Origin: Falsirhodobacter deserti
Lineage (GTDB): Bacteria; Pseudomonadota; Alphaproteobacteria; Rhodobacterales; Rhodobacteraceae
Assembly: GCF_004015795.1 (NCBI RefSeq)
Contig: NZ_ML137218.1
Location: 770,301 to 834,300 of the forward strand
Length of the DNA: 64,000 nt
Direction: 5' to 3'
A model generated the notes under the pieces. It ran no database searches and was not told the origin of the DNA. It saw only the letters and a program-made list of their open reading frames with translations. Shown here piece after piece: positions 35,763 through 43,808 of this stretch; the stretch's first letter is position 1; each line of letters opens with the position of its first letter. The position numbers and the translations under genes are program-made.

Positions 35763-36940
35763 TGTGGAAATCTGTCGCGTCCAATGCACTGACCCTGTTC
35801 ATCGTGATTCTGGTCCTGGTGGCGGGATTGGTGGCCTGGGGGCGGCAGAGCTTCTTTGAGCCGGGGCCGCTGGCGCAGCCGATCTGCCTGCGGGTGGATC
35901 GGGGCGACGGTACCGCAACCGTGGCGGCCCGGCTGGCGGCGCAGGGGGCGATTTCCAACGAAATCGTTTATCGCATCGGGGCGGATTATACCGACAAGGC
36001 GGGGAGCGAGAAGTTCGGGAGCTATCTGATCCCGGCGGGTGCCTCCATGCCGCAGATTCTTGATATCGTGACGGCCGGCGGACAATCGACCTGCGGGCGC
36101 GAAATCAACTTCCAGATCGGGGTGGCAAGCACGCAGATGGTGCTGCGCGATCTGAACCCCGTGACCGGTCGTTTCGAGGAGATCGCGAAATACGATCCCG
36201 CAGCGGGGGACGCGCCCGAAGCCTTTGCCGACATGGAAGGCGATGATCTGCGCCTGCGTGTGACGCTGGCGGAAGGCGTGACGAGCTGGCAGGTGGTTGA
36301 TGGGCTGAAACGGGCCGATTTCCTGACAGGCGATGTGGATGAGGTGCCTGCGGAGGGCACGCTTGCGCCCGACAGCTATGAAGTGGCCGAGGGCACTGCA
36401 CGCGCGGACCTTCTGGCCGAAATGGCGGAAAGGCAGACGCGTATTCTGGCGGAGATGTGGGAAGGCCGCGAAGAGGGCTTGCCTTACGAGACGCCGGAGG
36501 AGGCGCTGATCATGGCCTCGATCGTGGAGAAGGAAACCGGGATCGCCGAGGAGCGCCCGATGGTTGCCAGTGTTTTCGTGAACCGCCTGCGGCAGGGCAT
36601 GCGGCTTCAGACGGACCCGACCGTGATCTACGGCGTCACGAACGGCGAGGGTGTTCTGGGGCGTGGTTTGCGGGCCAGTGAGTTGCGGGCGCGCACCCCT
36701 TACAACACCTATGTCATCGATGGGCTGCCGCCCGGACCGATTGCGAATCCCGGGCGGTTGAGCATTCAGGCGACGCTGCATCCGGCGGAAAGCGATTACG
36801 TGTTCTTTGTGGCCGATGGCTCGGGCGGGCATGTGTTCGCGCGCACGCTGGACGAGCATAATGCCAATGTTGCGAAGTGGCGCGAGATCGAGCGGGCGCG
36901 GGGAGAGGTGCCGGAGGGCGGCGTGCAAACGCGGCAGTAA
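35762..36940 (+). CDS. mltG: Endolytic murein transglycosylase MltG
   Basis: A 392-residue inner-membrane protein with one N-terminal helix (about residues 8-28) and a periplasmic YceG domain. It cuts nascent glycan strands and terminates peptidoglycan polymerisation. The catalytic Glu256 sits in ASIVEKETG; the following FVNRLRQGMRLQTDPTVIYG and NTYVIDGLPPGPIANPG are diagnostic. Its start overlaps the fabF stop (TGATG); the fabF-mltG neighbourhood is common in bacteria. The GTA promoter region follows the stop. Confidence 0.96.
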   Translation: MWKSVASNALTLFIVILVLVAGLVAWGRQSFFEPGPLAQPICLRVDRGDGTATVAARLAAQGAISNEIVYRIGADYTDKAGSEKFGSYLIPAGASMPQILDIVTAGGQSTCGREINFQIGVASTQMVLRDLNPVTGRFEEIAKYDPAAGDAPEAFADMEGDDLRLRVTLAEGVTSWQVVDGLKRADFLTGDVDEVPAEGTLAPDSYEVAEGTARADLLAEMAERQTRILAEMWEGREEGLPYETPEEALIMASIVEKETGIAEERPMVASVFVNRLRQGMRLQTDPTVIYGVTNGEGVLGRGLRASELRARTPYNTYVIDGLPPGPIANPGRLSIQATLHPAESDYVFFVADGSGGHVFARTLDEHNANVAKWREIERARGEVPEGGVQTRQ

Positions 36941-36964
36941 AGGCGTGATTAAGCCTCCGCACCG

Positions 36965-36979
36965 TTAAGGTATTGTAAA
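36965..36979 (+). promoter_or_regulatory. Weak CtrA-like motif upstream of GTA promoter
   Basis: TTAA, 7 bp, TAAA just upstream of the -35 element; the CtrA consensus is TTAA-N7-TTAA. One mismatch. GTA expression in R. capsulatus depends on CtrA, but mainly indirectly, so this is only suggestive. Confidence 0.25.
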
Positions 36980-36982
36980 ATA

Positions 36983-37011
36983 TTGACTTTCGGGGCGGTG
37001 TGGCGTATACC
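36983..37011 (+). promoter_or_regulatory. Predicted promoter of the GTA cluster
   Basis: TTGACT, an exact 17-bp spacer, TATACC, in an AT-rich patch after mltG. The spacing and hexamers are near consensus. The transcription start would be near 37018-37019, at the ATG of a short reading frame. Confidence 0.7.
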
Positions 37012-37018
37012 TTTTGCC

Positions 37019-37054
37019 ATGCTGGAAGAATTGAACGAGCGGCCTCGGGGGTGA
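37019..37054 (+). CDS. Candidate leaderless leader peptide before GTA
   Basis: ATG followed by 10 sense codons and TGA (MLEELNERPRG). The A of the ATG falls at the predicted +1 of the promoter, so it would be translated without an SD. Its last codons form the 5' arm of the terminator hairpin, and its stop lies in the hairpin loop. No homologue is recognised; significance rests on position only. Confidence 0.35.
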   Translation: MLEELNERPRG

Positions 37055-37072
37055 CCCCGCAGGCCGTTTTTT
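37040..37072 (+). terminator. Intrinsic terminator between GTA promoter and g1
   Basis: CGGCCTCGGGG, loop GTGA, CCCCG-C-AGGCCG followed by TTTTTT: an 11-bp stem with one bulged C and a six-T tract. It lies about 100 bp after mltG and downstream of the predicted GTA promoter, so it could end mltG transcripts, act as an attenuator, or both. Confidence 0.85.
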
Positions 37073-37111
37073 CGTTCGCTCGTGCGGGCAGCATGAGAGG
37101 CGGGACAAGCA

Positions 37112-37429
37112 ATGAAGGTGGATCTCTCCGTTGGAGAAGCTTCGCAGGTCGATCTGCTTGCGGAGACAGAGAGGCTGTATCGGGAGGTCGCAGAGGAGCT
37201 GGCGCTGGCCACGCGCCGCGTGAGTGACGGCGATCTTGGGGAAGTGGCGAACACGGTGCGCGCGGCGAAGGATCTTCGCGCGGCTTTCCAGATGGTGATG
37301 GACGAAAGGACACGGGTTGAGAAACTTCGCAAGCAGGTTGCCGGCGTCGTCAACGACTATGCCTTTGACCTTGATGCCGCACGAGATGAGATCGGGCGCA
37401 GGCTGGCTTGCCTCCGCGGCGCAGGATGA
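37112..37429 (+). CDS. GTA small terminase subunit (g1)
   Basis: A 105-residue, highly charged helical protein (MKVDLSVGEASQVDLLAE..., heptad-like Leu/Glu pattern over residues 10-95) matching orfg1 of R. capsulatus GTA, which acts as the small terminase with the large subunit in DNA packaging. Unlike phage TerS it does not select specific DNA, which fits random host DNA packaging. GGCGGGAC lies upstream as a weak SD. g2 begins inside its last 44 bp in another frame. Confidence 0.85.
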   Translation: MKVDLSVGEASQVDLLAETERLYREVAEELALATRRVSDGDLGEVANTVRAAKDLRAAFQMVMDERTRVEKLRKQVAGVVNDYAFDLDAARDEIGRRLACLRGAG

Positions 37430-38729
37430 GGTGGATGCCTTTCTTGGGGGGCTGGGGGACAATGCGCTGATGGCGCTGCCGTGGCTGTTCGAGTTCTGGG
37501 CGCTGCCGCACCAGTTGCCGCCTGACGGGGCGTGGAAAAGCTGGGTTATCATGGGGGGGCGCGGTGCGGGCAAGACTCGTGCCGGCGCCGAATGGGTGCG
37601 GGCGGAGGTGGAGGGGGCGCGCCCCCTTGATCCTGGCCGATCACGCCGCGTCGCGCTGGTGGGAGAGACGATCGACCAGGTGCGCGAGGTCATGATCTTC
37701 GGCGAAAGCGGATTTCTTGCCTGCTCGCCTTCCGACCGCAAGCCGGTGTGGGAGGCGGGGCGGCGTCGTCTGGTCTGGCCGAACGGTGCGGTTGCGCAGG
37801 TGTTTTCGGCACATGAGCCTGAAAGTTTGCGTGGGCCGCAGTTTGATGCAGCATGGGTGGATGAGCTGGCGAAGTGGAAGAAGGCCGAGGAGACGTGGGA
37901 CATGCTGCAATTCGCATTAAGGCTGGGGGAGCATCCGCGCCAGGTCATCACAACCACTCCGCGCAATGTGGCTGTGCTGAAGGCGATCCTCAAGAATCCC
38001 TCTACGGTTGTGACACATGCCCCGACGGAAGCGAACCGCGCCTATTTGGCGGCGAGTTTTCTGGACGAGGTGCGCCAGCGTTACGAGGGTACCCGACTTG
38101 GCCGTCAGGAGTTGGACGGGGTTTTGCTTGAGGATGTGGAGGGCGCGCTTTGGACCACGCCCGCACTTGAATCAGGACGGATTGAGGCCGCGCCGAAGCT
38201 GGACCGCATCGTCGTGGCGGTGGACCCGCCGGTGACGGGGCATGCAGGATCGGACGAATGCGGGATCGTTGTTGTGGGGGCGGTGACGCAGGGCCCGCCG
38301 CAGACATGGCGTGCCGTGGTGCTGGAAGATGCCAGCGTGACGGCGGCGAGCCCTGACACATGGGCACGGGCTGCGCTGGCCGCGATGGAGCGGCATGGAG
38401 CGGACCGTCTGGTGGCGGAGGTGAACCAGGGCGGAGATCTGGTGGAGACGGTGATTCGCGGGATCGACCCCATGGTGCCGTTCCGCGCCGTGAGAGCGAG
38501 CAAGGGCAAGGCTGCGCGGGCCGAGCCTGTTGCGGCGCTGTATGAACAGGGGCGTGTGCGGCACCTGCGGGGCCTTGCTGCGCTGGAGGACCAGATGTGC
38601 CGGATGACGCTTCGCGGCTTTGACGGGAAGGGTTCGCCTGACCGGCTGGACGCGCTGGTCTGGGCCTTGTGGGAACTGATGATCGCGCCGGCTTCGGGGC
38701 ATCAGCGCCCGCAGGTGCGGGGGCTTTAG
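37386..38729 (+). CDS. GTA large terminase (g2)
   Basis: A 447-residue packaging ATPase/nuclease. Walker A GGRGAGKTRAGAEW is at about residues 56-69, Walker B-like FDAAWVDELAKW follows at about 155, and the C-terminal RNase H-like nuclease has VVAVDPPVTG and EVNQGGDLV. Start taken at ATG 37386 (MRSGAGWLAS); SD weak and 44-bp overlap with g1. The motor cuts and pumps about 4 kb of host DNA into GTA heads. The family is unmistakable. Confidence 0.95.
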   Translation: MRSGAGWLASAAQDEVDAFLGGLGDNALMALPWLFEFWALPHQLPPDGAWKSWVIMGGRGAGKTRAGAEWVRAEVEGARPLDPGRSRRVALVGETIDQVREVMIFGESGFLACSPSDRKPVWEAGRRRLVWPNGAVAQVFSAHEPESLRGPQFDAAWVDELAKWKKAEETWDMLQFALRLGEHPRQVITTTPRNVAVLKAILKNPSTVVTHAPTEANRAYLAASFLDEVRQRYEGTRLGRQELDGVLLEDVEGALWTTPALESGRIEAAPKLDRIVVAVDPPVTGHAGSDECGIVVVGAVTQGPPQTWRAVVLEDASVTAASPDTWARAALAAMERHGADRLVAEVNQGGDLVETVIRGIDPMVPFRAVRASKGKAARAEPVAALYEQGRVRHLRGLAALEDQMCRMTLRGFDGKGSPDRLDALVWALWELMIAPASGHQRPQVRGL

Positions 38730-38747
38730 GGGCACCGCGCGGAGGCA

Positions 38748-38763
38748 TTAAGCGATGTTAACC
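38748..38763 (+). promoter_or_regulatory. CtrA-like motif in the g2-g3 gap
   Basis: TTAA, 6 bp, TTAACC within the 144-bp gap between g2 and g3. The CtrA consensus has 7 bp between half sites, so it is one base short. A possible internal regulatory point. Confidence 0.3.
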
Positions 38764-38873
38764 CCTTCGGCGTAGATTGGTTTTCAACGGACGAAGGGTC
38801 CGGTTCTGAAACAACAAGACGGTGCGGCCGCGCATTTGTGCGGGTGGCGGCGGCTTGCCGGATGGAGGTGCGG

Positions 38874-40040
38874 ATGTTCGATTTCCTGAAACGGGGCACG
38901 GCGCAGGTGCCGGAGGTCAAGGCCTCGGCGACCGGGCCCGTGATCTCGTATCAGAGTTCGGGGCGCGTGGCGTGGAGCCCACGCGACACGGTCAGCCTGA
39001 CGCGAACCGGCTTTCAGGCCAACCCGATCGCGTTTCGCGCTGTGAAGATCATTGCCGAGGCGGCGGCGGCCCTGCCGCTGGTGCTTCAGGATGCCGAGCG
39101 GCGTTATGACTTGCATCCGGTGCTTGAGCTGATCCGCCGTCCGAATGCGGCGCAGGGGCGGGCCGAATGGTTCGAAGCGCTTTATGCGCAGCTTCTGCTG
39201 TCGGGAAACGCGTATCTTGAGGCGGTGCCGGGCGGCACCTTGCCGCTGGAGCTTCACGTTCTGCGCTCTGACCGGATGAACCTGGTTCCCGGGCCGGATG
39301 GCTGGCCCGTGGCCTATGACTATACCGTAGGGGGGCGCAGCCTGCGGTTCGACATGACGGGTGGTTTGCAGCCGATCTGCCATATCAAGACGTTCCATCC
39401 GCAGGACGATCATTACGGGCTGTCGCCGATGCAGGCGGCGGCGGTGGCGCTGGACGTTCACAACAGCGCCTCGCGGTGGTCCAAGGCGCTGCTGGACAAC
39501 GCCGCGCGGCCTTCGGGGGCGATCGTTTACAAGGGCGTGGACGGGCAGGGTTCGCTTTCGCCAGACCAGTACGACCGGTTGGTGACCGAGATCGAAATGA
39601 ACCACCAGGGTGCGCGCAATGCGGGCCGCCCGATGCTTCTGGAAGGAGGGCTTGACTGGAAGCCGATGGGGTTCAGCCCTGCGGACATGGAGTTTCATGA
39701 AACAAAGCTGGCGGCGGCGCGCGAGATTGCGATCGCGTTCGGTATTCCGCCGATGATCCTGGGGATTCCGGGGGATGCGACCTATGCCAACTATCAGGAG
39801 GCGAACCGCGCCTTTTATCGCCTGACGGTGCTGCCGCTGGCGACGAAGGTGGCGGCGCAGGTTTCGCATTGGCTTTCGTCGTTCAGCGGCGAGGAAGTGG
39901 AACTGCGGCCCGATCTGGACCAGGTTCCCGCGCTTGCCGCCGAGCGTGACCAGCAATGGTCGCGTGTGGGGGATGCGGATTTTCTGACCACCGCTGAGAA
40001 GCGCGCCCTTCTGGGGCTGCCGAGGGTGCCGGAGGAATGA
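38874..40040 (+). CDS. GTA portal protein (g3)
   Basis: A 388-residue HK97-type portal protein: FQANPIAFRAVKIIAEAAAALPL, FEALYAQLLLSGNAYLEAV and the GIPPMILGIPGDATYANYQEANRAFYRLTVLPL segment are characteristic. It forms the dodecameric ring through which DNA passes. Start at ATG 38874 has GGAGG 5 bp upstream. Unlike the other genes it is separated from its predecessor by 144 bp. Its stop overlaps g3.5 (ATGA). Confidence 0.95.
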   Translation: MFDFLKRGTAQVPEVKASATGPVISYQSSGRVAWSPRDTVSLTRTGFQANPIAFRAVKIIAEAAAALPLVLQDAERRYDLHPVLELIRRPNAAQGRAEWFEALYAQLLLSGNAYLEAVPGGTLPLELHVLRSDRMNLVPGPDGWPVAYDYTVGGRSLRFDMTGGLQPICHIKTFHPQDDHYGLSPMQAAAVALDVHNSASRWSKALLDNAARPSGAIVYKGVDGQGSLSPDQYDRLVTEIEMNHQGARNAGRPMLLEGGLDWKPMGFSPADMEFHETKLAAAREIAIAFGIPPMILGIPGDATYANYQEANRAFYRLTVLPLATKVAAQVSHWLSSFSGEEVELRPDLDQVPALAAERDQQWSRVGDADFLTTAEKRALLGLPRVPEE

Positions 40041-40270
40041 GGGAAGCCGGATCGCGCTTTCTTTATGACAGTTTTGATGCCGCCGCCGCGCGGATCGAAG
40101 CGAATGAGCGCGTGTCCGAGGAACGCTGGAACGGGCTGGAATACCGGCTGGTCCAGATCGAGGGCACGCTGGACCGGCTGGAACGGCGCGTCTGGCTGGG
40201 GGTCTATGGTGTTGCGGCCTTTTTGCTGACGCAGGGGGCCGAGGCGCTGATGAACACGGCGATGAGGTGA
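40037..40270 (+). CDS. GTA small head-associated protein (g3.5)
   Basis: A 77-residue protein with a charged amphipathic helix (about 10-52, heptad Leu/Arg/Glu, likely coiled coil) followed by a single C-terminal hydrophobic segment (54-72). In size and position it equals the conserved gene between portal and protease in RcGTA. Precise role not established. ATGA overlap with g3, TGAGG junction with g4. Confidence 0.75.
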   Translation: MREAGSRFLYDSFDAAAARIEANERVSEERWNGLEYRLVQIEGTLDRLERRVWLGVYGVAAFLLTQGAEALMNTAMR

Positions 40271-40272
40271 GG

Positions 40273-40809
40273 ATGATCGGAGTTATTGGAGCGCCCGAAC
40301 GCAAGTTCCACGCCACCGGCACGCTGGAGGTGAGGGGCGGGGTGATCGAAGGCTATGCCTCTCGGTTCGGGCTGCGGGATCAGGGGGGCGATGTTGTGTT
40401 GCCCGGCGCTTATGGCGCCAGCCTTGCGCGGCTGAAGGGTCGCCGCGTGAAGATGCTGTGGCAGCATGATGCGGGCGAGCCCATCGGCGTTTGGGACGAC
40501 GTTCGCGAGGACCAGACGGGCCTGTTCGTGAAGGGTCGGATCCTGCCGGACGTGGCGCGGGGCCGCGAGGCGATCGCGCTGCTGGATGCGGGGGCCATCG
40601 ACGGGCTTTCCATCGGCTATCGCACCGTGCGGGCCGATCGGGACGCCAAGGGCAGGCAGCTGGCGGAGCTGGATTTGTGGGAGGTGTCGCTTGTGACCTT
40701 TCCGATGCAGATCGAGGCCCGCGTGCAGGCCAAGAGCGGGGATGTTCACGGCTGGCGCCAGATTGCCGCCGTGCTGAGGAATGCGACGGCGGAAATCGCC
40801 GCGCGCTGA
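40273..40809 (+). CDS. GTA prohead protease (g4)
   Basis: A 178-residue HK97-family prohead protease (U35/PF04586). Conserved pieces: GYASRFGLRDQGGDVVLPGAY, MLWQHDAGEPIG (catalytic His) and GLSIGYR (Ser), followed by ELDLWEVSLVTFPM. It matures the capsid protein by removing its N-terminal scaffold segment. ATG 40273 with GAGG upstream is preferred; a GTG two codons earlier overlaps g3.5. Followed 24 bp later by the capsid gene. Confidence 0.95.
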   Translation: MIGVIGAPERKFHATGTLEVRGGVIEGYASRFGLRDQGGDVVLPGAYGASLARLKGRRVKMLWQHDAGEPIGVWDDVREDQTGLFVKGRILPDVARGREAIALLDAGAIDGLSIGYRTVRADRDAKGRQLAELDLWEVSLVTFPMQIEARVQAKSGDVHGWRQIAAVLRNATAEIAAR

Positions 40810-40833
40810 GATTTCACAATACCGGAGGGTGGA

Positions 40834-42024
40834 ATGACCGAGACGATGTCGCGGATCGGAGGCGGCATGCCTGATGATCCGGTTGCAGAGATGGCTGCGG
40901 CCATGAGTGGGTTCGTGAACGAACTCAAGGGCTTCAAAGCCGACGTTTCCAAATCGCTTCAAAAACAGGAAGAGCGACTGACCATGCTGGACCGCAAGAC
41001 GATGACCTATGGCCGCCCGGCCCTTTCTTCCGCTGCAGAGGTGGAGGTGCCGCATCGCAAGGCCTTTAACGCGTACCTGCGTTCGGGTGATGATGACGGG
41101 CTGCGCGGCCTGTCGATGGAAGGCAAGGCGCTGGGCACGTCGGTTGCGGCCGATGGCGGCTATCTGCTGGACCCGCAAACGGCTGACACGATCCGTTCGA
41201 TGCTGGTTTCCACCGCATCCATCCGCGCCATCGCCAATGTGGTGAACGTGGAAGCGACATCCTATGATGTGCTGGTGGACCGTTCCGAGGTCGGCTCGGG
41301 CTGGGCGAGCGAGACGTCCAACCTGACCGAGACGGCGACGCCGGCGATCGAGCGCATCTCCATCCGGCTTCACGAGCTTTCGGCGATGCCCAAGGCGAGC
41401 CAGCGCCTGCTGGATGACAGCGCTTTCGACGTGGAAGGCTGGCTGGCCGGCAAGATCGCGACGCGCTTCATGCGTGCCGAATCCGCAGCCTTTGTTTCGG
41501 GCGACGGCATCGACAAGCCGACCGGCTTCCTGACGGCGCCGAAGGTGGCGAATGCCACCTGGTCGTGGGGCAGCCTCGGCTATGTCACCTCGGGGGCGGC
41601 GGCGGATTTCGCATCGACCAATCCAGCCGATTGCATCGTCAACCTCGTTTATTCGCTGCAGTCGCAGTACCGCGCGAATGCGACTTTCGTGATGAATTCC
41701 AAGACCGCGGGTGCGGTGCGGAAGATGAAGGATGCCGATGGCCGCTTCCTTTGGTCCGATGGACTGGCGGCAGGCCAGTCCGCGCATCTGATGGGCTATC
41801 CCGTACTGATCTGCGAGGACATGCCCGACATCGCGGCCGGCGCGTTCGCCATCGCCTTCGGTGACTTCAACACCGGCTATACCATCGCCGAACGGCCCGA
41901 TCTGCGCCTGCTGCGCGATCCCTTCTCGGCCAAGCCGCATGTGCTGTTTTATGCCACGAAGCGCGTGGGCGGCAATGTCACCGACTTTGCGGCGATCAAG
42001 CTGCTGAAATTCGCAACCTCGTAA
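40834..42024 (+). CDS. GTA major capsid protein (g5)
   Basis: A 396-residue HK97-fold capsid protein. Residues 1-100 are a charged helical scaffold region (EMAAAMSGFVNELKGFKADVSKSLQKQEERL) that the g4 protease should remove. The HK97 core begins around SMEGKALGTSVAADGGYLLDP, and the C-terminal ADFAAIKLLKFAT is typical. SD GGAGG lies 5-6 bp before the ATG. It is followed by a long hairpin and the only other sizeable gap in the cluster, which may allow higher expression of capsid than of the tail genes. Confidence 0.97.
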   Translation: MTETMSRIGGGMPDDPVAEMAAAMSGFVNELKGFKADVSKSLQKQEERLTMLDRKTMTYGRPALSSAAEVEVPHRKAFNAYLRSGDDDGLRGLSMEGKALGTSVAADGGYLLDPQTADTIRSMLVSTASIRAIANVVNVEATSYDVLVDRSEVGSGWASETSNLTETATPAIERISIRLHELSAMPKASQRLLDDSAFDVEGWLAGKIATRFMRAESAAFVSGDGIDKPTGFLTAPKVANATWSWGSLGYVTSGAAADFASTNPADCIVNLVYSLQSQYRANATFVMNSKTAGAVRKMKDADGRFLWSDGLAAGQSAHLMGYPVLICEDMPDIAAGAFAIAFGDFNTGYTIAERPDLRLLRDPFSAKPHVLFYATKRVGGNVTDFAAIKLLKFATS

Positions 42025-42038
42025 CAGCGTTGCGGATC

Positions 42039-42102
42039 GGGTGTCGCCCCGCCGCGCCTTCCAGCTGTTCCCTCCGTCCGAGCGGCGCGAGGGGCGGCAC
42101 CC
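42039..42102 (+). other. Long stem-loop between capsid gene and g6
   Basis: Arms 42039-42050 and 42091-42102 pair over 12 bp (one G-U), then 42053-42058 with 42084-42089 add 6 bp after a small internal mismatch. The loop is about 25 nt. No T tract follows, so it is more likely an mRNA stability or processing element than a terminator. Confidence 0.6.
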
Positions 42103-42127
42103 GCCCAATCAACATCAAGGATTTGCG

Positions 42128-42700
42128 ATGAACCTGATCGAGGAAACCCGGACCGCGGCGGATGTGCTGCCCGTGGCCGCGCTGAAGGCGCATCTGCGGC
42201 TGGCCAGCGGGTTCAGTGATGACGGGCAGCAGGATGCGCTGCTGGAAGGCTATTTGCGCGCCGCCATCGCCGCCATCGAGGGGCGGACCGGCAAGGCGCT
42301 GATCGCGCGGCCTTTCGTTCTGCAACTGACCCGCTGGCGTGATGTGTCGACCCAGCCGCTGCCGCTTGCCCCCGTGGCGCACGTTGCCTCGGTGCGGGTG
42401 GACGGGACCGAGGTGGTTGGATGGCGCCTGGTGCAGGACATGCATCGCCCGCGCATCGTGGCTCCTGTTCTGCCCACCATCCCGGAAGGCGGCGTGGCGG
42501 AGATTGTTTTCACGCCCGGTTTCGGGGCGTGGGATGCCGTGCCGGCGGACCTGGCGCAGGCCGTTCTGCTTCTGGCCGCCGAATATCACGAGGTGCGGCA
42601 TGAGGCGGGTTTGCGGGTTTCTGCCCTTCCGCTTCAGGTTGCCAGCCTGATCGAGCGGTGGCGCACGGTGCGCCTGCTTGGGGGTGCCGTATGCGGATGA
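42128..42700 (+). CDS. GTA head-tail adaptor (g6)
   Basis: A 190-residue protein matching the GTA orfg6 adaptor / phage gp6-like head-tail connector: N-terminal helices with LKAHLRLASGFSDDGQQDALLEGYLRAAIAAIEGRTG, then a beta region with RPFVLQLTRW. It connects the portal to the tail. AAGGA is 7-8 bp before ATG 42128. Its stop is overlapped by g7. Confidence 0.9.
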   Translation: MNLIEETRTAADVLPVAALKAHLRLASGFSDDGQQDALLEGYLRAAIAAIEGRTGKALIARPFVLQLTRWRDVSTQPLPLAPVAHVASVRVDGTEVVGWRLVQDMHRPRIVAPVLPTIPEGGVAEIVFTPGFGAWDAVPADLAQAVLLLAAEYHEVRHEAGLRVSALPLQVASLIERWRTVRLLGGAVCG

Positions 42701-42993
42701 CCCATGCGCTGGTGCTTGAAGCGCCGGTGAAGGTGGCCGACGGCGCTGGGGGCACCCTGCGCGACTGGCGCAAGCTGGGCACCCTTTGGGGTGCGATGAA
42801 ATACGGCCCCGTGCGGGAGGATGGTGGCGTGGCGGTGGTGGCCGTCCGCATCACGGTGCGTGCCGCGCCGCAAGGCGCGCCTTCGCGGCCCGTGGCAGGC
42901 CAGCGACTGCGCGACGGGGAGCGGATTTTCGACATTCTTGCCGTGACCGAAGCTGGTGACCGGCTGACCTGCCACGCGGAGGAGAAGCCATGA
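42691..42993 (+). CDS. GTA head-tail stopper (g7)
   Basis: A 100-residue SPP1 gp16-like head-closure protein: the beta-barrel pattern WRKLGTLWGAMKYGPVREDGG...ITVRAAP...GQRLRDGERIFDILAVTEAGDRLTCHAEE is typical. ATG 42691 has GGGGG 6 bp upstream and overlaps g6 by 10 bp; a second ATG is two codons on. Overlaps g8 by 4 bp. Confidence 0.88.
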   Translation: MRMTHALVLEAPVKVADGAGGTLRDWRKLGTLWGAMKYGPVREDGGVAVVAVRITVRAAPQGAPSRPVAGQRLRDGERIFDILAVTEAGDRLTCHAEEKP

Positions 42994-43391
42994 GCTATGC
43001 CACTGCGGCAGCCCTTCAGGCCGCGCTTCATGGGCGGCTGATCGGGGCGCTGGATGTGCCGGTTTACGATTCCGCCGCTGATGGCCTTGGCGGCACCTGG
43101 GTGCTGATCGGTCCGGAGGATGTTCGCGACCGTTCGGACAAGACCGGCGCCGGTGCCGAGCATCGCGTGGTGCTGAGCGTGGTTTCGGATGCCGAGGGTT
43201 TTCAGCGGGCCAAGACGGTTGCCGGCGCGATTTGCGACGCGCTGGCGCTGCCGATGCAGATGACGCGGGGCCGGATCGCGGCCCTGTGTTTCGATCGCGG
43301 GGTCGCGCGGCGGCTGGATGCCGGGCGCGTCCGCCGTATCGACCTGACGTTTCGCGCGCGGGTCGAGGATACAGTGAAGGGAGAGGAATAG
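42990..43391 (+). CDS. GTA tail terminator (g8)
   Basis: A 133-residue DUF3168-type protein (ATAAALQAALHGRLIGAL...VPVYDSAADGLGGTWVLIGPEDVRDRSDKTG...HRVVLSVVS), which caps the tail tube and joins the head completion proteins. AGGAG is 5-6 bp before the ATG, which overlaps g7 (ATGA). The g9 start codon follows the stop directly. Confidence 0.9.
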   Translation: MSYATAAALQAALHGRLIGALDVPVYDSAADGLGGTWVLIGPEDVRDRSDKTGAGAEHRVVLSVVSDAEGFQRAKTVAGAICDALALPMQMTRGRIAALCFDRGVARRLDAGRVRRIDLTFRARVEDTVKGEE

Positions 43392-43808
43392 ATGGCTGTT
43401 CAGAACGGGAAAGACCTGCTCATCAAGCTTGACATGACGGGCGACGGCCAGTTCGAGACGGTGGCCGGGCTGCGAGCCACGCGCATCAGCTTCAACGCCG
43501 AAACGGTGGATGTGACCAGCCTTGAAAGCGCGGGTGGCTGGCGTGAGTTGCTGGGCGGGGCGGGTGTACGCTCTGCCTCCATCTCGGGGTCGGGCGTGTT
43601 CCGCGATGCGGCGACGGATGAACGGGCGCGCCAGATCTTCTTTGATGGCGAGGTGCCGCAGTTCCAGGTGATCATCCCGGATTTCGGCGTGGTGCAGGGC
43701 GCGTTCATGATTACCGCGATCGAATATGCCGGCAGCCATAACGGCGAGGCGACGTACGAGATGACGATGGCCTCGGCCGGGGCGCTTGGCTTCACGGCCC
43801 TGGCATGA
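43392..43808 (+). CDS. GTA major tail tube protein (g9)
   Basis: A 138-residue TP901-1/tail-tube family protein: GKDLLIKLDMTGDGQFETVAGLRATRISFNAETVDVTSLESAGGWRELL is the recognisable N-terminal half. It forms the hexameric rings of the tail tube. AGGGAGAGGAATAG precedes the ATG. Overlaps g10 by 4 bp. Confidence 0.94.
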   Translation: MAVQNGKDLLIKLDMTGDGQFETVAGLRATRISFNAETVDVTSLESAGGWRELLGGAGVRSASISGSGVFRDAATDERARQIFFDGEVPQFQVIIPDFGVVQGAFMITAIEYAGSHNGEATYEMTMASAGALGFTALA

